64,000 nt of DNA from the NCBI RefSeq assembly GCF_001484605.1, contig NZ_CP013747.1, positions 3,968,001 through 4,032,000 of the forward strand. Direction: 5' to 3'. Position 1 is the stretch's first letter. Each line of letters begins with the position of its first letter. This stretch comes from Pseudarthrobacter sulfonivorans. GTDB lineage: Bacteria; Actinomycetota; Actinomycetes; Actinomycetales; Micrococcaceae. A program made the translations under genes and the position numbers. Under the pieces are notes generated by a model that did no database searches, was not told the DNA's origin, and worked only from the letters and a program-made list of their open reading frames with translations. This document shows positions 18,095 through 26,890 of this stretch, one piece after another.

Positions 18095-19057
18095 TCAGTG
18101 CATGCCGCGAAGCAGCCTGGCCAGCACGGACACATTGACGGTGTTGGGTGTGGGGCCGGAGGAGAGGAAGTGCTTGAGGCCGCGGACCAGGCCTGCCGCG
18201 TTCACCACCTGGATGGTTTCGGACGTGCCGGCTGTTCGCCGGTGGCGGTCGATGACGGGTTCGTGGAGGTTGCCGTCGGCGCTGTGGATGACTGTCCAGC
18301 CGGTGACGTTCAGTTCCGGGAAGATGTCCTGCATGGCCCGGACAACGTGGGCCAGTTGCGGCGGCGCGATGGAACGTCCGCCGTGCCTCAGGGTTTGCCC
18401 GTCCCAGGCGTAGGCGCCCTTTGGCAGCAGCATGGACCCGATCAGCGCCAGCCGGTAGCCGGACAGGAGTGCGTGGTCGATGTGGCTGTTATCGGCCGGG
18501 GACTGCAGGCCGTTGACCAGCCGGGCCGCAGGAATCGCAGGCAGAACCTGGCGGGTGATGAGCTGCACCGTGCGCAGTTCGCGCTGGATTCGGGCCTCGG
18601 CGCCAAAAATACCCCGTTTGCGCGGCATCCCGTGGACCTGCTGGCTGGCCTGGGCGAACGGGATAAGCGGCACCGTGCCGGACGCCTCGAAAGCCGCGGC
18701 ATCGTAGGGCGGGACATAAAGGGGCGGGTCGCCTGCGGTGTTCCGCGGCGTGGTGGTTCTGTGCACTGTGGCCGAGGCATGGCTGCCCGCCGCCGGCGCA
18801 TCAAAGTGCGGCCCTGCGGCGGAATCGTCGGTGTTGCGGGCGGTTCCAGCGGCGTACGAGCGGTCGTAGGCCTTCCGGCGCGTGGGGTCTATGAGGGTTT
18901 CGTATGCTGCCGTCACTCGCCGGAAAGCAGCGGCGTCCCCGCCATGGTCAGGATGGGCCTTCCGCGCGGCCCGGCGGTAGGCCACCTTGATCTCCTTGTC
19001 GGTGGCCGTCACGGCGACACGGAGCACCTCGTAGTAGGAGCTGCTGCTCTCGGTCAA
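18095..19057 (-). CDS. J-domain (DnaJ-like) protein with uncharacterised C-terminal domain
   Basis: A 320-residue protein. A J-domain occupies residues 5-70 with the HPD motif in ARKAHPDHGGDAAAFRR. No zinc-finger or substrate-binding DnaJ domains follow. The C-terminal 200 residues contain an EARIQRELRTVQLITRQVLP helix and a nuclease-like region (ADNSHIDHALLSGYRLALIG, YAWDGQTL, HRRTAGTSETIQVVNAAGLV) that resembles a NERD-type fold, but this is only an impression. I chose the TTG at 19057 because AAGGATGAG lies just upstream and the J-domain then starts as expected. It is divergent from a lipoprotein gene. Confidence 0.75.
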   Translation of the reverse strand: MTESSSSYYEVLRVAVTATDKEIKVAYRRAARKAHPDHGGDAAAFRRVTAAYETLIDPTRRKAYDRSYAAGTARNTDDSAAGPHFDAPAAGSHASATVHRTTTPRNTAGDPPLYVPPYDAAAFEASGTVPLIPFAQASQQVHGMPRKRGIFGAEARIQRELRTVQLITRQVLPAIPAARLVNGLQSPADNSHIDHALLSGYRLALIGSMLLPKGAYAWDGQTLRHGGRSIAPPQLAHVVRAMQDIFPELNVTGWTVIHSADGNLHEPVIDRHRRTAGTSETIQVVNAAGLVRGLKHFLSSGPTPNTVNVSVLARLLRGMH

Positions 19058-19231
19058 GCACTCATCCTTTTTCTTCGTCTGGCCAGTCCACGGCAGGCAG
19101 CCCGGTGGGCCCCAGTTTACGGCCTGCCCACACAACGTCTGCGCACGCCCCAGTGGTTCCCGCGGCCGGCGTCTAGACTCTTTCAGGAGGACGGCAGGCT
19201 GGCCGTCCGGGGCGAACTTATTGGGGTGGAC

Positions 19232-19897
19232 GTGAAGGCACATGCGGCTGTACTCGTGGCGGGGGCGCTGCTTGGCGTGAGCACACTGGGGGGCTGCAGT
19301 GTTGATGTGCCCGATCCGGCCGCCCCGAAAGTGGAGCCGACCGTCACCGCCCTGGCCACGCCCACTATTACCCCTGGCCACGACGCAGAAGCGGTGGCAG
19401 AAAAGGACATGCCGTTCTCCGCGGGCGGTTCCCTGGCCACCGGAGTCCCCGTGGGGATATCGGACGGACTGAAGGAAGCACCCGGCTGGCAGCAGGTCAA
19501 GGAGAACGTGGCCGGCGAGAGTCAATTCGTGAAGGCCGATGGCTGCCTGGTGGCGGCCAAGGTCCGCACCAACCAGGTCCCGCTGGCACTCCAAGACGAC
19601 AAGGAATCGACCATTGGCCTCTTCACGTACCTGGATCCGACCATCCTGCCCGGTTATCTGAAGACCGCGACGCTGCGTTGGGGCGGTGAGGTTGGCAAGC
19701 CGGGGCCATCGGCCGAGGTAATGGTGCTGGAGAAACCCGGCCAAGCGGGCGTCAGGGCCACGGCCGTTATGGCCCGGGTGTTCGGCACCGCGGCATCGTC
19801 GGTCTACATTTCGGTGGCCTGCCCGGACGATGCCACACTGGCAGCCGCCCGGGCCGACGTCGCAGAACGCCTCCGTGTGGTTCCGCCGTCGAACTAG
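19232..19897 (+). CDS. Secreted lipoprotein of unknown function
   Basis: A 221-residue protein with a lipoprotein signal peptide: MKAHAAVLVAGALLGVSTLGGC, with a Leu-Gly-Gly-Cys lipobox at Cys22. A Pro/Thr-rich linker follows. The soluble domain of about 150 residues has two cysteines (ADGCLV and VACPDD) that could form a disulfide. I do not recognise a family. GTG at 19232 is preferred because GGGGTGG precedes it; GTG at 19226 is an alternative. It ends nine bases before the end of the convergent DoxX gene. Confidence 0.72.
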   Translation: MKAHAAVLVAGALLGVSTLGGCSVDVPDPAAPKVEPTVTALATPTITPGHDAEAVAEKDMPFSAGGSLATGVPVGISDGLKEAPGWQQVKENVAGESQFVKADGCLVAAKVRTNQVPLALQDDKESTIGLFTYLDPTILPGYLKTATLRWGGEVGKPGPSAEVMVLEKPGQAGVRATAVMARVFGTAASSVYISVACPDDATLAAARADVAERLRVVPPSN

Positions 19898-19906
19898 CGG
19901 TGTTGG

Positions 19907-20335
19907 TTACTTACCATGCCTGCGCCAGGACCCGGCGGGGGAAAGGCGGTTCAGGGCCAGCGCGCCCACGAGCAGGCCGAAGTCCCGTAAGGCAACGTCG
20001 TAGAAGCTGCCCAGGACCAGCAGGTTGACGATGATGCCCAGCAGCCAGACGGCGACCAGCAGGGAACCGAACCGGGGCCGGACGGCCACCGCAATGCCGG
20101 CGACGATCTCCACGACGCCGACGATGTACATAAAGGTCTGCGCCGACACTGGCACCACGGAGGTGGCAACCGGCGCGAGGTAGATGGTCCAGTCGGTCAG
20201 GATGTTGGTGAACTTGTCCAGCCCGAAGAGAATCGGTGCGACGGTGAACACGGTGCGCAGCAGGAAGAAGGCCTGCCTGTCCGGTGCCATAGCCTGTAGC
20301 CGACTGCCTGCGGTGATTTTCGCGTTGGTTGTCAT
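19907..20335 (-). CDS. DoxX-like small integral membrane protein
   Basis: A 142-residue protein with four predicted membrane helices. It contains LFGLDKFTNILTDW and a VEIVAGIAVAVRPRFGSLLV segment typical of DoxX proteins. The family has been linked to membrane oxidoreductase complexes and redox or sulfur stress; the exact function here is unknown. The ATG at 20335 has AAGGAG upstream, and that ribosome-binding region overlaps one arm of the inverted repeat at 20,346-20,374. Control by the divergent SufR-like regulator is therefore likely (inference). Confidence 0.8.
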   Translation of the reverse strand: MTTNAKITAGSRLQAMAPDRQAFFLLRTVFTVAPILFGLDKFTNILTDWTIYLAPVATSVVPVSAQTFMYIVGVVEIVAGIAVAVRPRFGSLLVAVWLLGIIVNLLVLGSFYDVALRDFGLLVGALALNRLSPAGSWRRHGK

Positions 20336-20345
20336 GGTGGACTCC

Positions 20346-20374
20346 TTCTAAAAGTAGGTATGATTATTTTAGAA
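20346..20374. promoter_or_regulatory. Inverted-repeat operator TTCTAAAA-N13-TTTTAGAA
   Basis: The two eight-base arms (20346-20353 and 20367-20374) are perfect inverse complements 13 bases apart. The site lies between the divergent doxX and SufR-like regulator genes. A 7-of-8 match in each arm with the same 13-base spacing occurs at 23,657-23,685 upstream of the FAD oxidoreductase. The shared sequence and spacing suggest one dimeric repressor. Confidence 0.75.
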
Positions 20375-20425
20375 AGATTAGCACCATTAAGCAATGGATG
20401 TTGTTTTTAGAGTTAGGGTTACAGG

Positions 20426-21088
20426 GTGCGCAGACTTCCGTGGGGCCGCCGCATGGCGGCCGTGGCTTCCTTGGGCGACGACAAGCGCCGGCAGCTTTTT
20501 GAACTGGTTGCCGCTTCCGATGCCGCAGTCGGGCGCGATGAGGCTGCGCTGGCCCTCGGCCTGCCAAGAAGCACGGCGTCCTTCCACCTTGACAGGCTGG
20601 TCCAGGACGGACTCCTCGCGGTGGAATTCCACAAGGCCGCCGGGAAGTCAGGTCCTGGCTCCGGGCGGCCGGCGAAGATGTACCGGCAATCAACGAGTGA
20701 AGTCGGCGCTTTCGTGCCGGACCGCAACTATGACCTCGCCGCTGAGCTGCTGGTCGCAGCGATCGAGCACTCCACAGCGACCGGCGGAGCCGTGGGCAAT
20801 TCCCTGCTGACCGCGTCGTACGGTAAGGGCCAGGCGCTGGCCGCCGGCGCCGCAAGCCTGGCGGACTTCATGGCGGGGGAGGGCTACGAGCCGACGCCTG
20901 ACGGCGCAGGCGGCTTTGTGCTGGTGAACTGCCCGTTCCATCGGCTCTCGGACGGGCACCCGGAAGTCGTCTGCGCCATGAACGGATCATTTCTGCAGGG
21001 CGCGGCTGCGGCGTGCGGGGAGCCGGAGGAACGTATAGCGCCGAACAACGAGCCTGGCCAGTGCTGCGCCAGGATCACCCCGCCCTGA
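20426..21088 (+). CDS. SufR-like winged-helix transcriptional regulator with four-cysteine iron-sulfur motif
   Basis: A 220-residue protein. The N-terminal winged helix (about 15-75) carries the recognition region LALGLPRSTASFHLDRLVQDGLL. The C-terminal part holds Cys169, Cys183, Cys197 and Cys213/214. The spacing C-X13-C-X13-C-X15-C is close to the C-X12-C-X13-C-X14-C of SufR, which binds an iron-sulfur cluster and represses Fe-S assembly genes. The start is a GTG at 20426 with AGGG nearby; an ATG nine codons later is possible. The suf operon itself is not here. Instead the regulator sits among doxX, a cysteine desulfurase and an FAD oxidoreductase. Confidence 0.82.
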   Translation: MRRLPWGRRMAAVASLGDDKRRQLFELVAASDAAVGRDEAALALGLPRSTASFHLDRLVQDGLLAVEFHKAAGKSGPGSGRPAKMYRQSTSEVGAFVPDRNYDLAAELLVAAIEHSTATGGAVGNSLLTASYGKGQALAAGAASLADFMAGEGYEPTPDGAGGFVLVNCPFHRLSDGHPEVVCAMNGSFLQGAAAACGEPEERIAPNNEPGQCCARITPP

Positions 21089-21144
21089 CACCTGATGGGC
21101 CGGGGCCGCGGGTGTGCCGCCCTGGACGCCGCTAGAATTGAGGC

Positions 21145-22377
21145 GTGCCCGTCTACCTCGATCATGCAGCCACCACGCCACTTTCCGCCGAGGCGCTGGC
21201 AGCCCTGACCCGGGAACTTGCCCGCACCGGCAATCCTTCGTCCCTGCACGGCTCGGGCCGGCGTGCCCGCCGCTCCGTGGAGGACGCCAGGGAAGCCATC
21301 GCGAAAGCGGCCGGCGCCCATCCTTCCGAGGTCATCTTTACGTCCGGGGGCACTGAGTCGGACAACCTTGCCGTGAAGGGCCTGTACTGGGCCCGTTCCG
21401 GCGAAGACCCGGCACGGCGCCGCATCCTCTGCTCCGCCGTCGAGCATCATGCCGTGCTGGACACCGTGGAATGGCTGGAGCGGCACGAGGGCGCCATTGT
21501 CACGTGGCTTCCGGTGGACAGCGAGGGCGTGGTGGACCTGGGCGTCCTCGCCGCCGAGCTGGCCCGGGACCCCGGGACCATTGCGCTCGTGACGGTCATG
21601 TGGGCCAACAATGAAGTGGGCACCATCCAGCCGGTGCACAGGATTGTGCAGCTGGCGCACGCCGCCGGCGTGCCGGTCCATTCGGATGCCGTGCAGGCCT
21701 TCGGCTCGCTGCCGGTGGATTTCAAGGATTCCGGGCTGGACGCGATGTCCGTTTCCGGGCACAAGATCGGCGGACCGGTGGGAGTCGGCGCCCTCCTGCT
21801 GGGGCGGGCCGTCAAGCTGACTCCGGTGCAGCACGGTGGCGGCCAGGAACGCGACGTGCGCTCCGGGACGCTGGACACGGCGTCTATCGCCGCCTTCGCT
21901 GCTGCCGCCGAGGCCGCCACCGCACGGCTTGCGGCCGAGTCCGCGAGGATCGCGGCCCTGCGGGACAGGCTCATCGACGGCGTCCTTCAGCGGGTGCCCG
22001 AAGCTGCACTCCGCGGCGCCCCGGGGGAGGGGAGGCTGCCCGGCAACGCGCATTTCACGTTCCCTGGCTGCGAAGGTGATTCGCTGCTGTTCCTGCTGGA
22101 CCTGGTGGGGGTGGAATCCTCCACGGGATCCGCCTGTACGGCCGGTGTCCCGCGCCCGTCCCACGTGCTGCTGGCCATGGGGCTGGACGAGGAGACAGCC
22201 CGCGGCGCCCAGCGCTTCACGCTGGGACATGCCTCAACCGACGCGGACGTGGATGCCTTGCTGGCAGCCCTCCCCGGCGCATACCAACGCGCCCGCCAGG
22301 CAGGGATGGCCGGGCATGAATCCTCGATCCAGACTGCGGGAACGGTAGCGCGTCAGGCGTCCTCCGGCAGGAGCTGA
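21145..22377 (+). CDS. Cysteine desulfurase (NifS/IscS-type, PLP-dependent)
   Basis: The protein is 410 residues and begins [18 protein letters not shown]. The PLP-binding lysine is Lys207 in [10 protein letters not shown]; the [15 protein letters not shown] loop and [11 protein letters not shown] are present. The catalytic cysteine is Cys331 in [17 protein letters not shown]. It takes sulfur from cysteine as an enzyme persulfide for Fe-S clusters and tRNA thiolation. The active-site loop type and the nearby mnmA suggest that it supplies the tRNA 2-thiouridylase. It has a GTG start 56 bases after the SufR-like gene. The last 25 bases overlap the convergent FAD oxidoreductase gene. Confidence 0.92.
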   Translation: MPVYLDHAATTPLSAEALAALTRELARTGNPSSLHGSGRRARRSVEDAREAIAKAAGAHPSEVIFTSGGTESDNLAVKGLYWARSGEDPARRRILCSAVEHHAVLDTVEWLERHEGAIVTWLPVDSEGVVDLGVLAAELARDPGTIALVTVMWANNEVGTIQPVHRIVQLAHAAGVPVHSDAVQAFGSLPVDFKDSGLDAMSVSGHKIGGPVGVGALLLGRAVKLTPVQHGGGQERDVRSGTLDTASIAAFAAAAEAATARLAAESARIAALRDRLIDGVLQRVPEAALRGAPGEGRLPGNAHFTFPGCEGDSLLFLLDLVGVESSTGSACTAGVPRPSHVLLAMGLDEETARGAQRFTLGHASTDADVDALLAALPGAYQRARQAGMAGHESSIQTAGTVARQASSGRS

Positions 22378-23624
22378 TCGAGCCCAACGGAGTTGTCGGC
22401 CAGGCGCCCCGCTGTGACTCGGGTCCTGGCCGAGATGAGGGCCTTGACGGTCTTCTGCGCGCCGGGCTGTGGCTTCCGCGGCCAGTTGACGCTCATCCCG
22501 GCCACCACCCTGGAATCCTGCTGCCAGAACGCGATGAACTCCTTGTTCTCCAGCGAGCCCCGGATCACCGGCTCAGCGCCCGCCGCCAGGGCCGGGAAGC
22601 CGGAGTACTCCATGTTGACGTCGTACTGATCGGTGTAGAAGTAGGGGATGGTGCTCAGGACTGCATCCTGGCCGAGCATGGCCCTGGCAACCACCTTTCC
22701 GCCGTTCAGGGCATTGGACCAGTGCTCGCTGCGGTGGTGCTGGCCGGTGAAGGGGTGCAAGGCGTTGGCGACGTCGCCGGCGGCAAAAATGCCGGGCGCG
22801 CTGGTCCGCAGGGACGCGTCCGTGAGGATCCCGTTGTCCAGGGCGAGGCCGGCCGCCTGCGCGAGTCCGGTCTCGGGAACCACGCCGACGGCGATGACCA
22901 CGATGTCAGCAGGTAGCGCCTCTCCGGAATCGGTGACCACCCCGGTGACAGCACCGCCGTGGCCGGTGAGTTCCCGTGCTGAGGCGGGAAGCCGGAAGCT
23001 CACGCCGTTGGCTTCGTGGAGTCTGCGGAAGAACCGCCCAAGGTCAGGGCCGATGGCCCCGGCCAGGGGGATCTCTTCCAGTCCGAGGAGCGTGACGTTG
23101 TTGCCGTACGTGGCGGCAGCCGCAGCCAGTTCCATGCCGATCCAGCCGGAGCCGATCATCACCACGTTCCTGCCGCCCGCCGCCAGGCTGCTGCGCAACC
23201 GACGGCTGTCGTCCAAGGTGCGGAAGGTGGATACCCCGGCCAGGTCGCTTCCGGGCAGGCGGAGGGTGCGGGGCGCCGCACCGGTGGCGAGCAGCAGGGA
23301 GCCGTATGACAGTGTGCTGCCGTCGTCCAGCTCCACCGTCCTGCCGTCCGGCCGGATGCCCGTGACGCGGGCACCCAGGCGGAGGCCGACGTCGTTCTCC
23401 GCGTACCAGCCTGGCGGCACCACCGGAACGGCGTCCTCGGCGGCCTTGCCCAGCAGATACTCCTTGGACAGCGGCGGACGCAGGTAGGGGTGATGGCGCT
23501 CGGCGCCGATGATGATCACCCGGCCTTTGAACCCTTCCGCCCGCAGGGTCTTGGCCGCGGTGGCACCGGCCAGGCCGCCGCCGGCAATCACAATGTCCCT
23601 CGCAGTAGCAATGTCCTCAGCCAT
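22353..23624 (-). CDS. FAD-dependent NAD(P)/ferredoxin-type oxidoreductase
   Basis: A 423-residue protein. The FAD-binding site [17 protein letters not shown] is at the N-terminus. The NAD(P)-binding site [19 protein letters not shown] lies mid-protein, and the second FAD motif is [11 protein letters not shown]. The C-terminal domain is the reductase type seen in rubredoxin, rhodocoxin and ferredoxin reductases. It moves electrons from NAD(P)H to a small iron-sulfur protein, but no partner gene is adjacent. I chose the ATG at 23624 ([17 protein letters not shown]). An operator-like inverted repeat lies 33-61 bases upstream. Confidence 0.9.
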   Translation of the reverse strand: MAEDIATARDIVIAGGGLAGATAAKTLRAEGFKGRVIIIGAERHHPYLRPPLSKEYLLGKAAEDAVPVVPPGWYAENDVGLRLGARVTGIRPDGRTVELDDGSTLSYGSLLLATGAAPRTLRLPGSDLAGVSTFRTLDDSRRLRSSLAAGGRNVVMIGSGWIGMELAAAAATYGNNVTLLGLEEIPLAGAIGPDLGRFFRRLHEANGVSFRLPASARELTGHGGAVTGVVTDSGEALPADIVVIAVGVVPETGLAQAAGLALDNGILTDASLRTSAPGIFAAGDVANALHPFTGQHHRSEHWSNALNGGKVVARAMLGQDAVLSTIPYFYTDQYDVNMEYSGFPALAAGAEPVIRGSLENKEFIAFWQQDSRVVAGMSVNWPRKPQPGAQKTVKALISARTRVTAGRLADNSVGLDQLLPEDA

Positions 23625-23656
23625 GTCCGCCCGATTCCCGCTGGTGCGTACTCGAA

Positions 23657-23685
23657 GTCTAAAACCGTTAAGTCTGACTTTAGAA
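23657..23685. promoter_or_regulatory. Second copy of the TTCTAAAA-N13-TTTTAGAA-type operator
   Basis: GTCTAAAA (23657-23664) and CTTTAGAA (23678-23685) match the arms of the doxX site in seven of eight bases each and keep the same 13-base spacing. The inner six bases of each arm (TCTAAA/TTTAGA) are perfectly inverted. It lies upstream of the FAD oxidoreductase (start 23,624) and about 150 bases before mnmA on the other strand. Confidence 0.68.
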
Positions 23686-23832
23686 GTGAAGGCCCGCTGG
23701 GTCAAGGGTCTTTTGGGGAGGATTCGGCGTGGCGATAGAATGGTGCGGCAGGCATTGTGCTATTCCTGCGGCCGCCGGTTTTAATGGCAGCCGCCCTCTG
23801 CCGGCATCCCCCGAACCCTAAAGAAAGCCAGC

Positions 23833-24957
23833 ATGCGAGTTCTAGCAGCCATGAGCGGTGGAGTCGACTCCGCCGTTGCCGCAGCACGTGCCGTTGAAGC
23901 CGGGCACGACGTCGTCGGCGTTCACCTTGCGCTGTCCAGGATGCCCGGCACCCTGCGGACGGGCAGCCGCGGCTGCTGCACCATCGAGGACTCGCGCGAT
24001 GCGTGGCGGGCCTGCGATGTGCTGGGCATTCCGTATTACGTCTGGGATTTCTCGGAGCGCTTCAAGGAAGACGTGGTCCAGGACTTCATCGATGAGTATG
24101 CTGCCGGGCGGACCCCCAACCCCTGCATGCGCTGCAACGAGCGGATTAAGTTTGCCGCCCTGCTGGAGAAGGCCATAGCCCTGGGCTTTGACGCCGTCTG
24201 CACCGGGCATTACGCCAAGGTCATCAAGGACGCCGATGGCAACCCCGAACTTCACCGAGCGGCGGACTGGGCCAAGGACCAGAGCTACGTCCTGGGTGTC
24301 CTGACCCACGAGCAGCTCAAGCACTCCATGTTCCCGCTGGCCGACACGCCCTCCAAGGCTGAGGTGCGGGCCGAGGCCGAGCGCCGTGGACTGTCAGTGG
24401 CCAACAAGCCCGACAGCCACGACATCTGCTTCATTCCGGACGGCGACACCGCGGGCTGGCTCGCCGAAAAGATCGACATGACCACCGGTGACATTGTGGA
24501 CGAGACCGGCACGAAGGTGGGGGAGCACCCGGGAGCCAACGCGTTCACCGTGGGACAGCGCCGCGGCCTGAAGCTCGGCACACCCGCAGCGGACGGCAAG
24601 CCCAGGTTCGTCCTGGAGATCCGGCCCAAGGAAAACAAGGTAGTGGTGGGACCCCAGGCGCTGCTGGCCATTGACGAGATCCGCGGCATCAAGGTCTCGT
24701 GGGCCGGCCTGCCCATCGCGGAAATCGAAACGGGCGCCGAGTTTGACTGCTATGCCCAGGTCCGCGCCCACGGGGACCCCGTGCCGGCAACCGCGCGAAT
24801 GCTGCCCGGCGAGGGTGCACCCCAGCTGCTGGTCACGTTGACCGATCCGCTGCGCGGTGTGGCACCCGGCCAGACAGTGGTCCTCTACCAGGGCAGCCGC
24901 GTCCTGGGACAGGCCACGATCGACGCTGCCCGGTCGTTGCAGCGCGCGGAGCTCTGA
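23833..24957 (+). CDS. mnmA: tRNA-specific 2-thiouridylase MnmA
   Basis: A 374-residue protein with the PP-loop [12 protein letters not shown] at residues 6-17. The catalytic cysteines are Cys101 in [12 protein letters not shown] and Cys199 in [11 protein letters not shown]. It adenylates and thiolates U34 of Lys, Glu and Gln tRNAs, taking persulfide sulfur from a cysteine desulfurase, which lies 1.5 kb upstream on the same strand. The ATG at 23833 is preceded by AAAGAAAG. An inverted repeat that may serve as its terminator starts nine bases after the stop. Confidence 0.95.
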   Translation: MRVLAAMSGGVDSAVAAARAVEAGHDVVGVHLALSRMPGTLRTGSRGCCTIEDSRDAWRACDVLGIPYYVWDFSERFKEDVVQDFIDEYAAGRTPNPCMRCNERIKFAALLEKAIALGFDAVCTGHYAKVIKDADGNPELHRAADWAKDQSYVLGVLTHEQLKHSMFPLADTPSKAEVRAEAERRGLSVANKPDSHDICFIPDGDTAGWLAEKIDMTTGDIVDETGTKVGEHPGANAFTVGQRRGLKLGTPAADGKPRFVLEIRPKENKVVVGPQALLAIDEIRGIKVSWAGLPIAEIETGAEFDCYAQVRAHGDPVPATARMLPGEGAPQLLVTLTDPLRGVAPGQTVVLYQGSRVLGQATIDAARSLQRAEL

Positions 24958-24965
24958 GGCGGAGC

Positions 24966-24990
24966 AAATTTACCCCGGTCAGGTAAATTT
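24966..24990. promoter_or_regulatory. Perfect palindrome AAATTTACC-N7-GGTAAATTT between mnmA and the peptide transporter
   Basis: Nine-base arms are exactly inverted around CCGGTCA. The right arm runs into TTTTGTG. It could end the mnmA transcript as a hairpin with a short T run, or be the operator of the ABC transporter whose first gene starts 142 bases downstream. The low-GC arms stand out against the surrounding GC-rich DNA. Confidence 0.6.
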
Positions 24991-25131
24991 TGTGTCTCAA
25001 CTCACAAAAAAGCCGGTTGATGAGTCCGGCGTCTGGTTGAATCTAGGCATCAGGACAGCGCGCTGCCCGCTCAAGCCAAGACACCCATTTGCGGGCGGCG
25101 AGCGCGTACTCATCGAACAGAAAGTTCACAG

Positions 25132-26763
25132 ATGACCAAGAGCACCAAAGCCTTGCGCAGCGTTATCGCGCTCGCAGGCGTTTCCGCTTTCGCATTGACG
25201 GCCTGCACCGGCCCCACGGGCGGAGACGGAACTTCCACCCAGAGTGCCGGTGGCGGCACCATCACCTACGGAACGACTGACAAAGTGGTCACGCTCGATC
25301 CCGCAGGTTCCTATGACGGCGGATCCTTTATGGTGATGAACCAGATCTACCCGTTCCTCCTGAACTACAAGCCCGGCACCGCGGACGCCAGCCCGGATAT
25401 CGCCGAATCTGCTTCCTTCACCAGCCCCACCGAATACACGGTGAAGCTCAAATCCGGGCTGAAGTTCGCCAACGGCAACACCCTCGATTCCTCGGACGTG
25501 GTGTTCTCGTTCAAGCGCGTCGTGGCCATCAACGATCCCAACGGTCCCGCGTCGTTGCTGTCCAACATGGGCACGGTGGAAGCCAAGGATCCCACCACTG
25601 TGGTCTTCACGCTCAAGGCCGCCAACGACCAGGTGTTCCCGGGCGTACTCGCCTCCAACCCCGGTCCCATCGTGGACGAGCAGGTCTTCCCGGCTGACAA
25701 GGTCATGGATGACGACGCCATCATCAAGGGCAAGCCGTTCGCCGGCCAGTACACCATTGAAAGCTACAAAAAGAACGAGCTTGTCAGCTTCAAGCCCAAC
25801 GCGGACTACAAGGGCCTGCTCGGCGCAGCCTCCAACGAGGGTGCAAACCTGAAGCACTACGCTGACCCCAACAACCTCAAGCTGGACGTGCAGCAAGGCA
25901 ATATCGACGTCGCAGGCCGCATCCTGACTGCAACGGACGTTGCCGACCTTGAGAAGGACTCCAAGGTCAAGGTCCACAAGGGCCCCGGCGGCGAGCTCCG
26001 CTACATGGTGTTCAACTTCGACACCATGCCCTTCGGCGCCAAGACTCCTGAGGCCGATGCCAAGAAGTCGCTGGCAGTGCGCCAGGCCATCGCCCACCTC
26101 GTGGACCGTGACGTCATCGCGTCACAGGTCTTCAAGAACACGTACACACCCGTGTACTCCTACGTCCCGCAAGGCTTCGAAGGGGCCGCCGAGCCGCTGA
26201 AGAGCCTCTACGGTGACGGCACCGGCAAGCCCAGCCTGGACAAGGCCAAGCAGGTGCTCGCGGATGCCGGTGTCACTTCTGTGGTGGACCTGAAGCTGCA
26301 GTACACCGACAGGTACGGCACGTCGGCGGCTGACGAATACGCACTGGTGAAGCAGCAGCTGGAAAAATCGGCCCTGTTCACCGTGGACCTCAAGTCCACC
26401 GAGTGGACCACCTACACGAAGGAACGGCGTGCTGACGCCTACCCCGTTTACCAGCTCGGCTGGTTCCCGGACTACTCCGACGCCGACAACTACCTGACGC
26501 CGTTCTTCATCCCGGGGAACTTCCTGGGCAACCACTACGAGAATGCGGCAGTCACCGCGGTTGTCAACAAGCAGCTGGTCACCACGGACAAGGCGGAGCG
26601 GAGCAAGCTCCTGGGCGAGGCCCAGGAGGCCATTGCCAAGGACCTCTCCACGCTTCCACTGCTGCAGGGCGCCCAGGTCATGGTTGCCGGCACGGATGTG
26701 AAGGGCGTCGAGAAGACGCTGGATGCCTCCTTCAAGACCCGTCTTGGTGTGATGTCCAAGTAG
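25132..26763 (+). CDS. ABC transporter substrate-binding lipoprotein, family 5 (oligopeptide type)
   Basis: A 543-residue protein with a lipoprotein signal peptide: MTKSTKALRSVIALAGVSAF, then Leu-Thr-Ala-Cys. The SBP_bac_5 fold is shown by YGTTDKVVTLDPAGSYDGG, KLKSGLKFANGNTLDSSDVV, and VRQAIAHLVDRDVI. It captures peptides or a similar ligand outside the membrane for the permeases encoded next. Ligand specificity cannot be read from sequence. It is the first of four genes on this strand. A strong hairpin follows the gene and probably lets this component be made in excess. Confidence 0.92.
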   Translation: MTKSTKALRSVIALAGVSAFALTACTGPTGGDGTSTQSAGGGTITYGTTDKVVTLDPAGSYDGGSFMVMNQIYPFLLNYKPGTADASPDIAESASFTSPTEYTVKLKSGLKFANGNTLDSSDVVFSFKRVVAINDPNGPASLLSNMGTVEAKDPTTVVFTLKAANDQVFPGVLASNPGPIVDEQVFPADKVMDDDAIIKGKPFAGQYTIESYKKNELVSFKPNADYKGLLGAASNEGANLKHYADPNNLKLDVQQGNIDVAGRILTATDVADLEKDSKVKVHKGPGGELRYMVFNFDTMPFGAKTPEADAKKSLAVRQAIAHLVDRDVIASQVFKNTYTPVYSYVPQGFEGAAEPLKSLYGDGTGKPSLDKAKQVLADAGVTSVVDLKLQYTDRYGTSAADEYALVKQQLEKSALFTVDLKSTEWTTYTKERRADAYPVYQLGWFPDYSDADNYLTPFFIPGNFLGNHYENAAVTAVVNKQLVTTDKAERSKLLGEAQEAIAKDLSTLPLLQGAQVMVAGTDVKGVEKTLDASFKTRLGVMSK

Positions 26764-26791
26764 GTCCCCGACCCATCCGGCTTTGATTGCG

Positions 26792-26831
26792 GCAGCGAGG
26801 CGGGACGTCTACCGGCGTCCCGCCTCGCTGC
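26792..26831 (+). terminator. Intercistronic hairpin after the binding-protein gene
   Basis: A perfect 16-base-pair stem (GCAGCGAGGCGGGACG and complement) surrounds the eight-base loop TCTACCGG. No U tract follows. Such hairpins after binding-protein genes usually stabilise the upstream mRNA and reduce permease expression, so partial read-through is expected. Confidence 0.75.
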
Positions 26832-26890
26832 TGGTCACAGGCCAGCGCCTCGGGGGAGCTGGCTCCGGCCACCACAAAACTTAGGTACCA

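Noticed and set aside
17849..19231. Very long rightward open frame ahead of the lipoprotein
   Set aside because: It lies opposite trmL and the J-domain gene, has no recognisable domain before the lipoprotein signal peptide, and is an effect of high GC content.
20884..22230. Leftward 448-codon frame opposite the cysteine desulfurase
   Set aside because: The opposite strand carries a complete desulfurase with all catalytic residues; the leftward product is His/Gly/Arg-rich and unlike any family.
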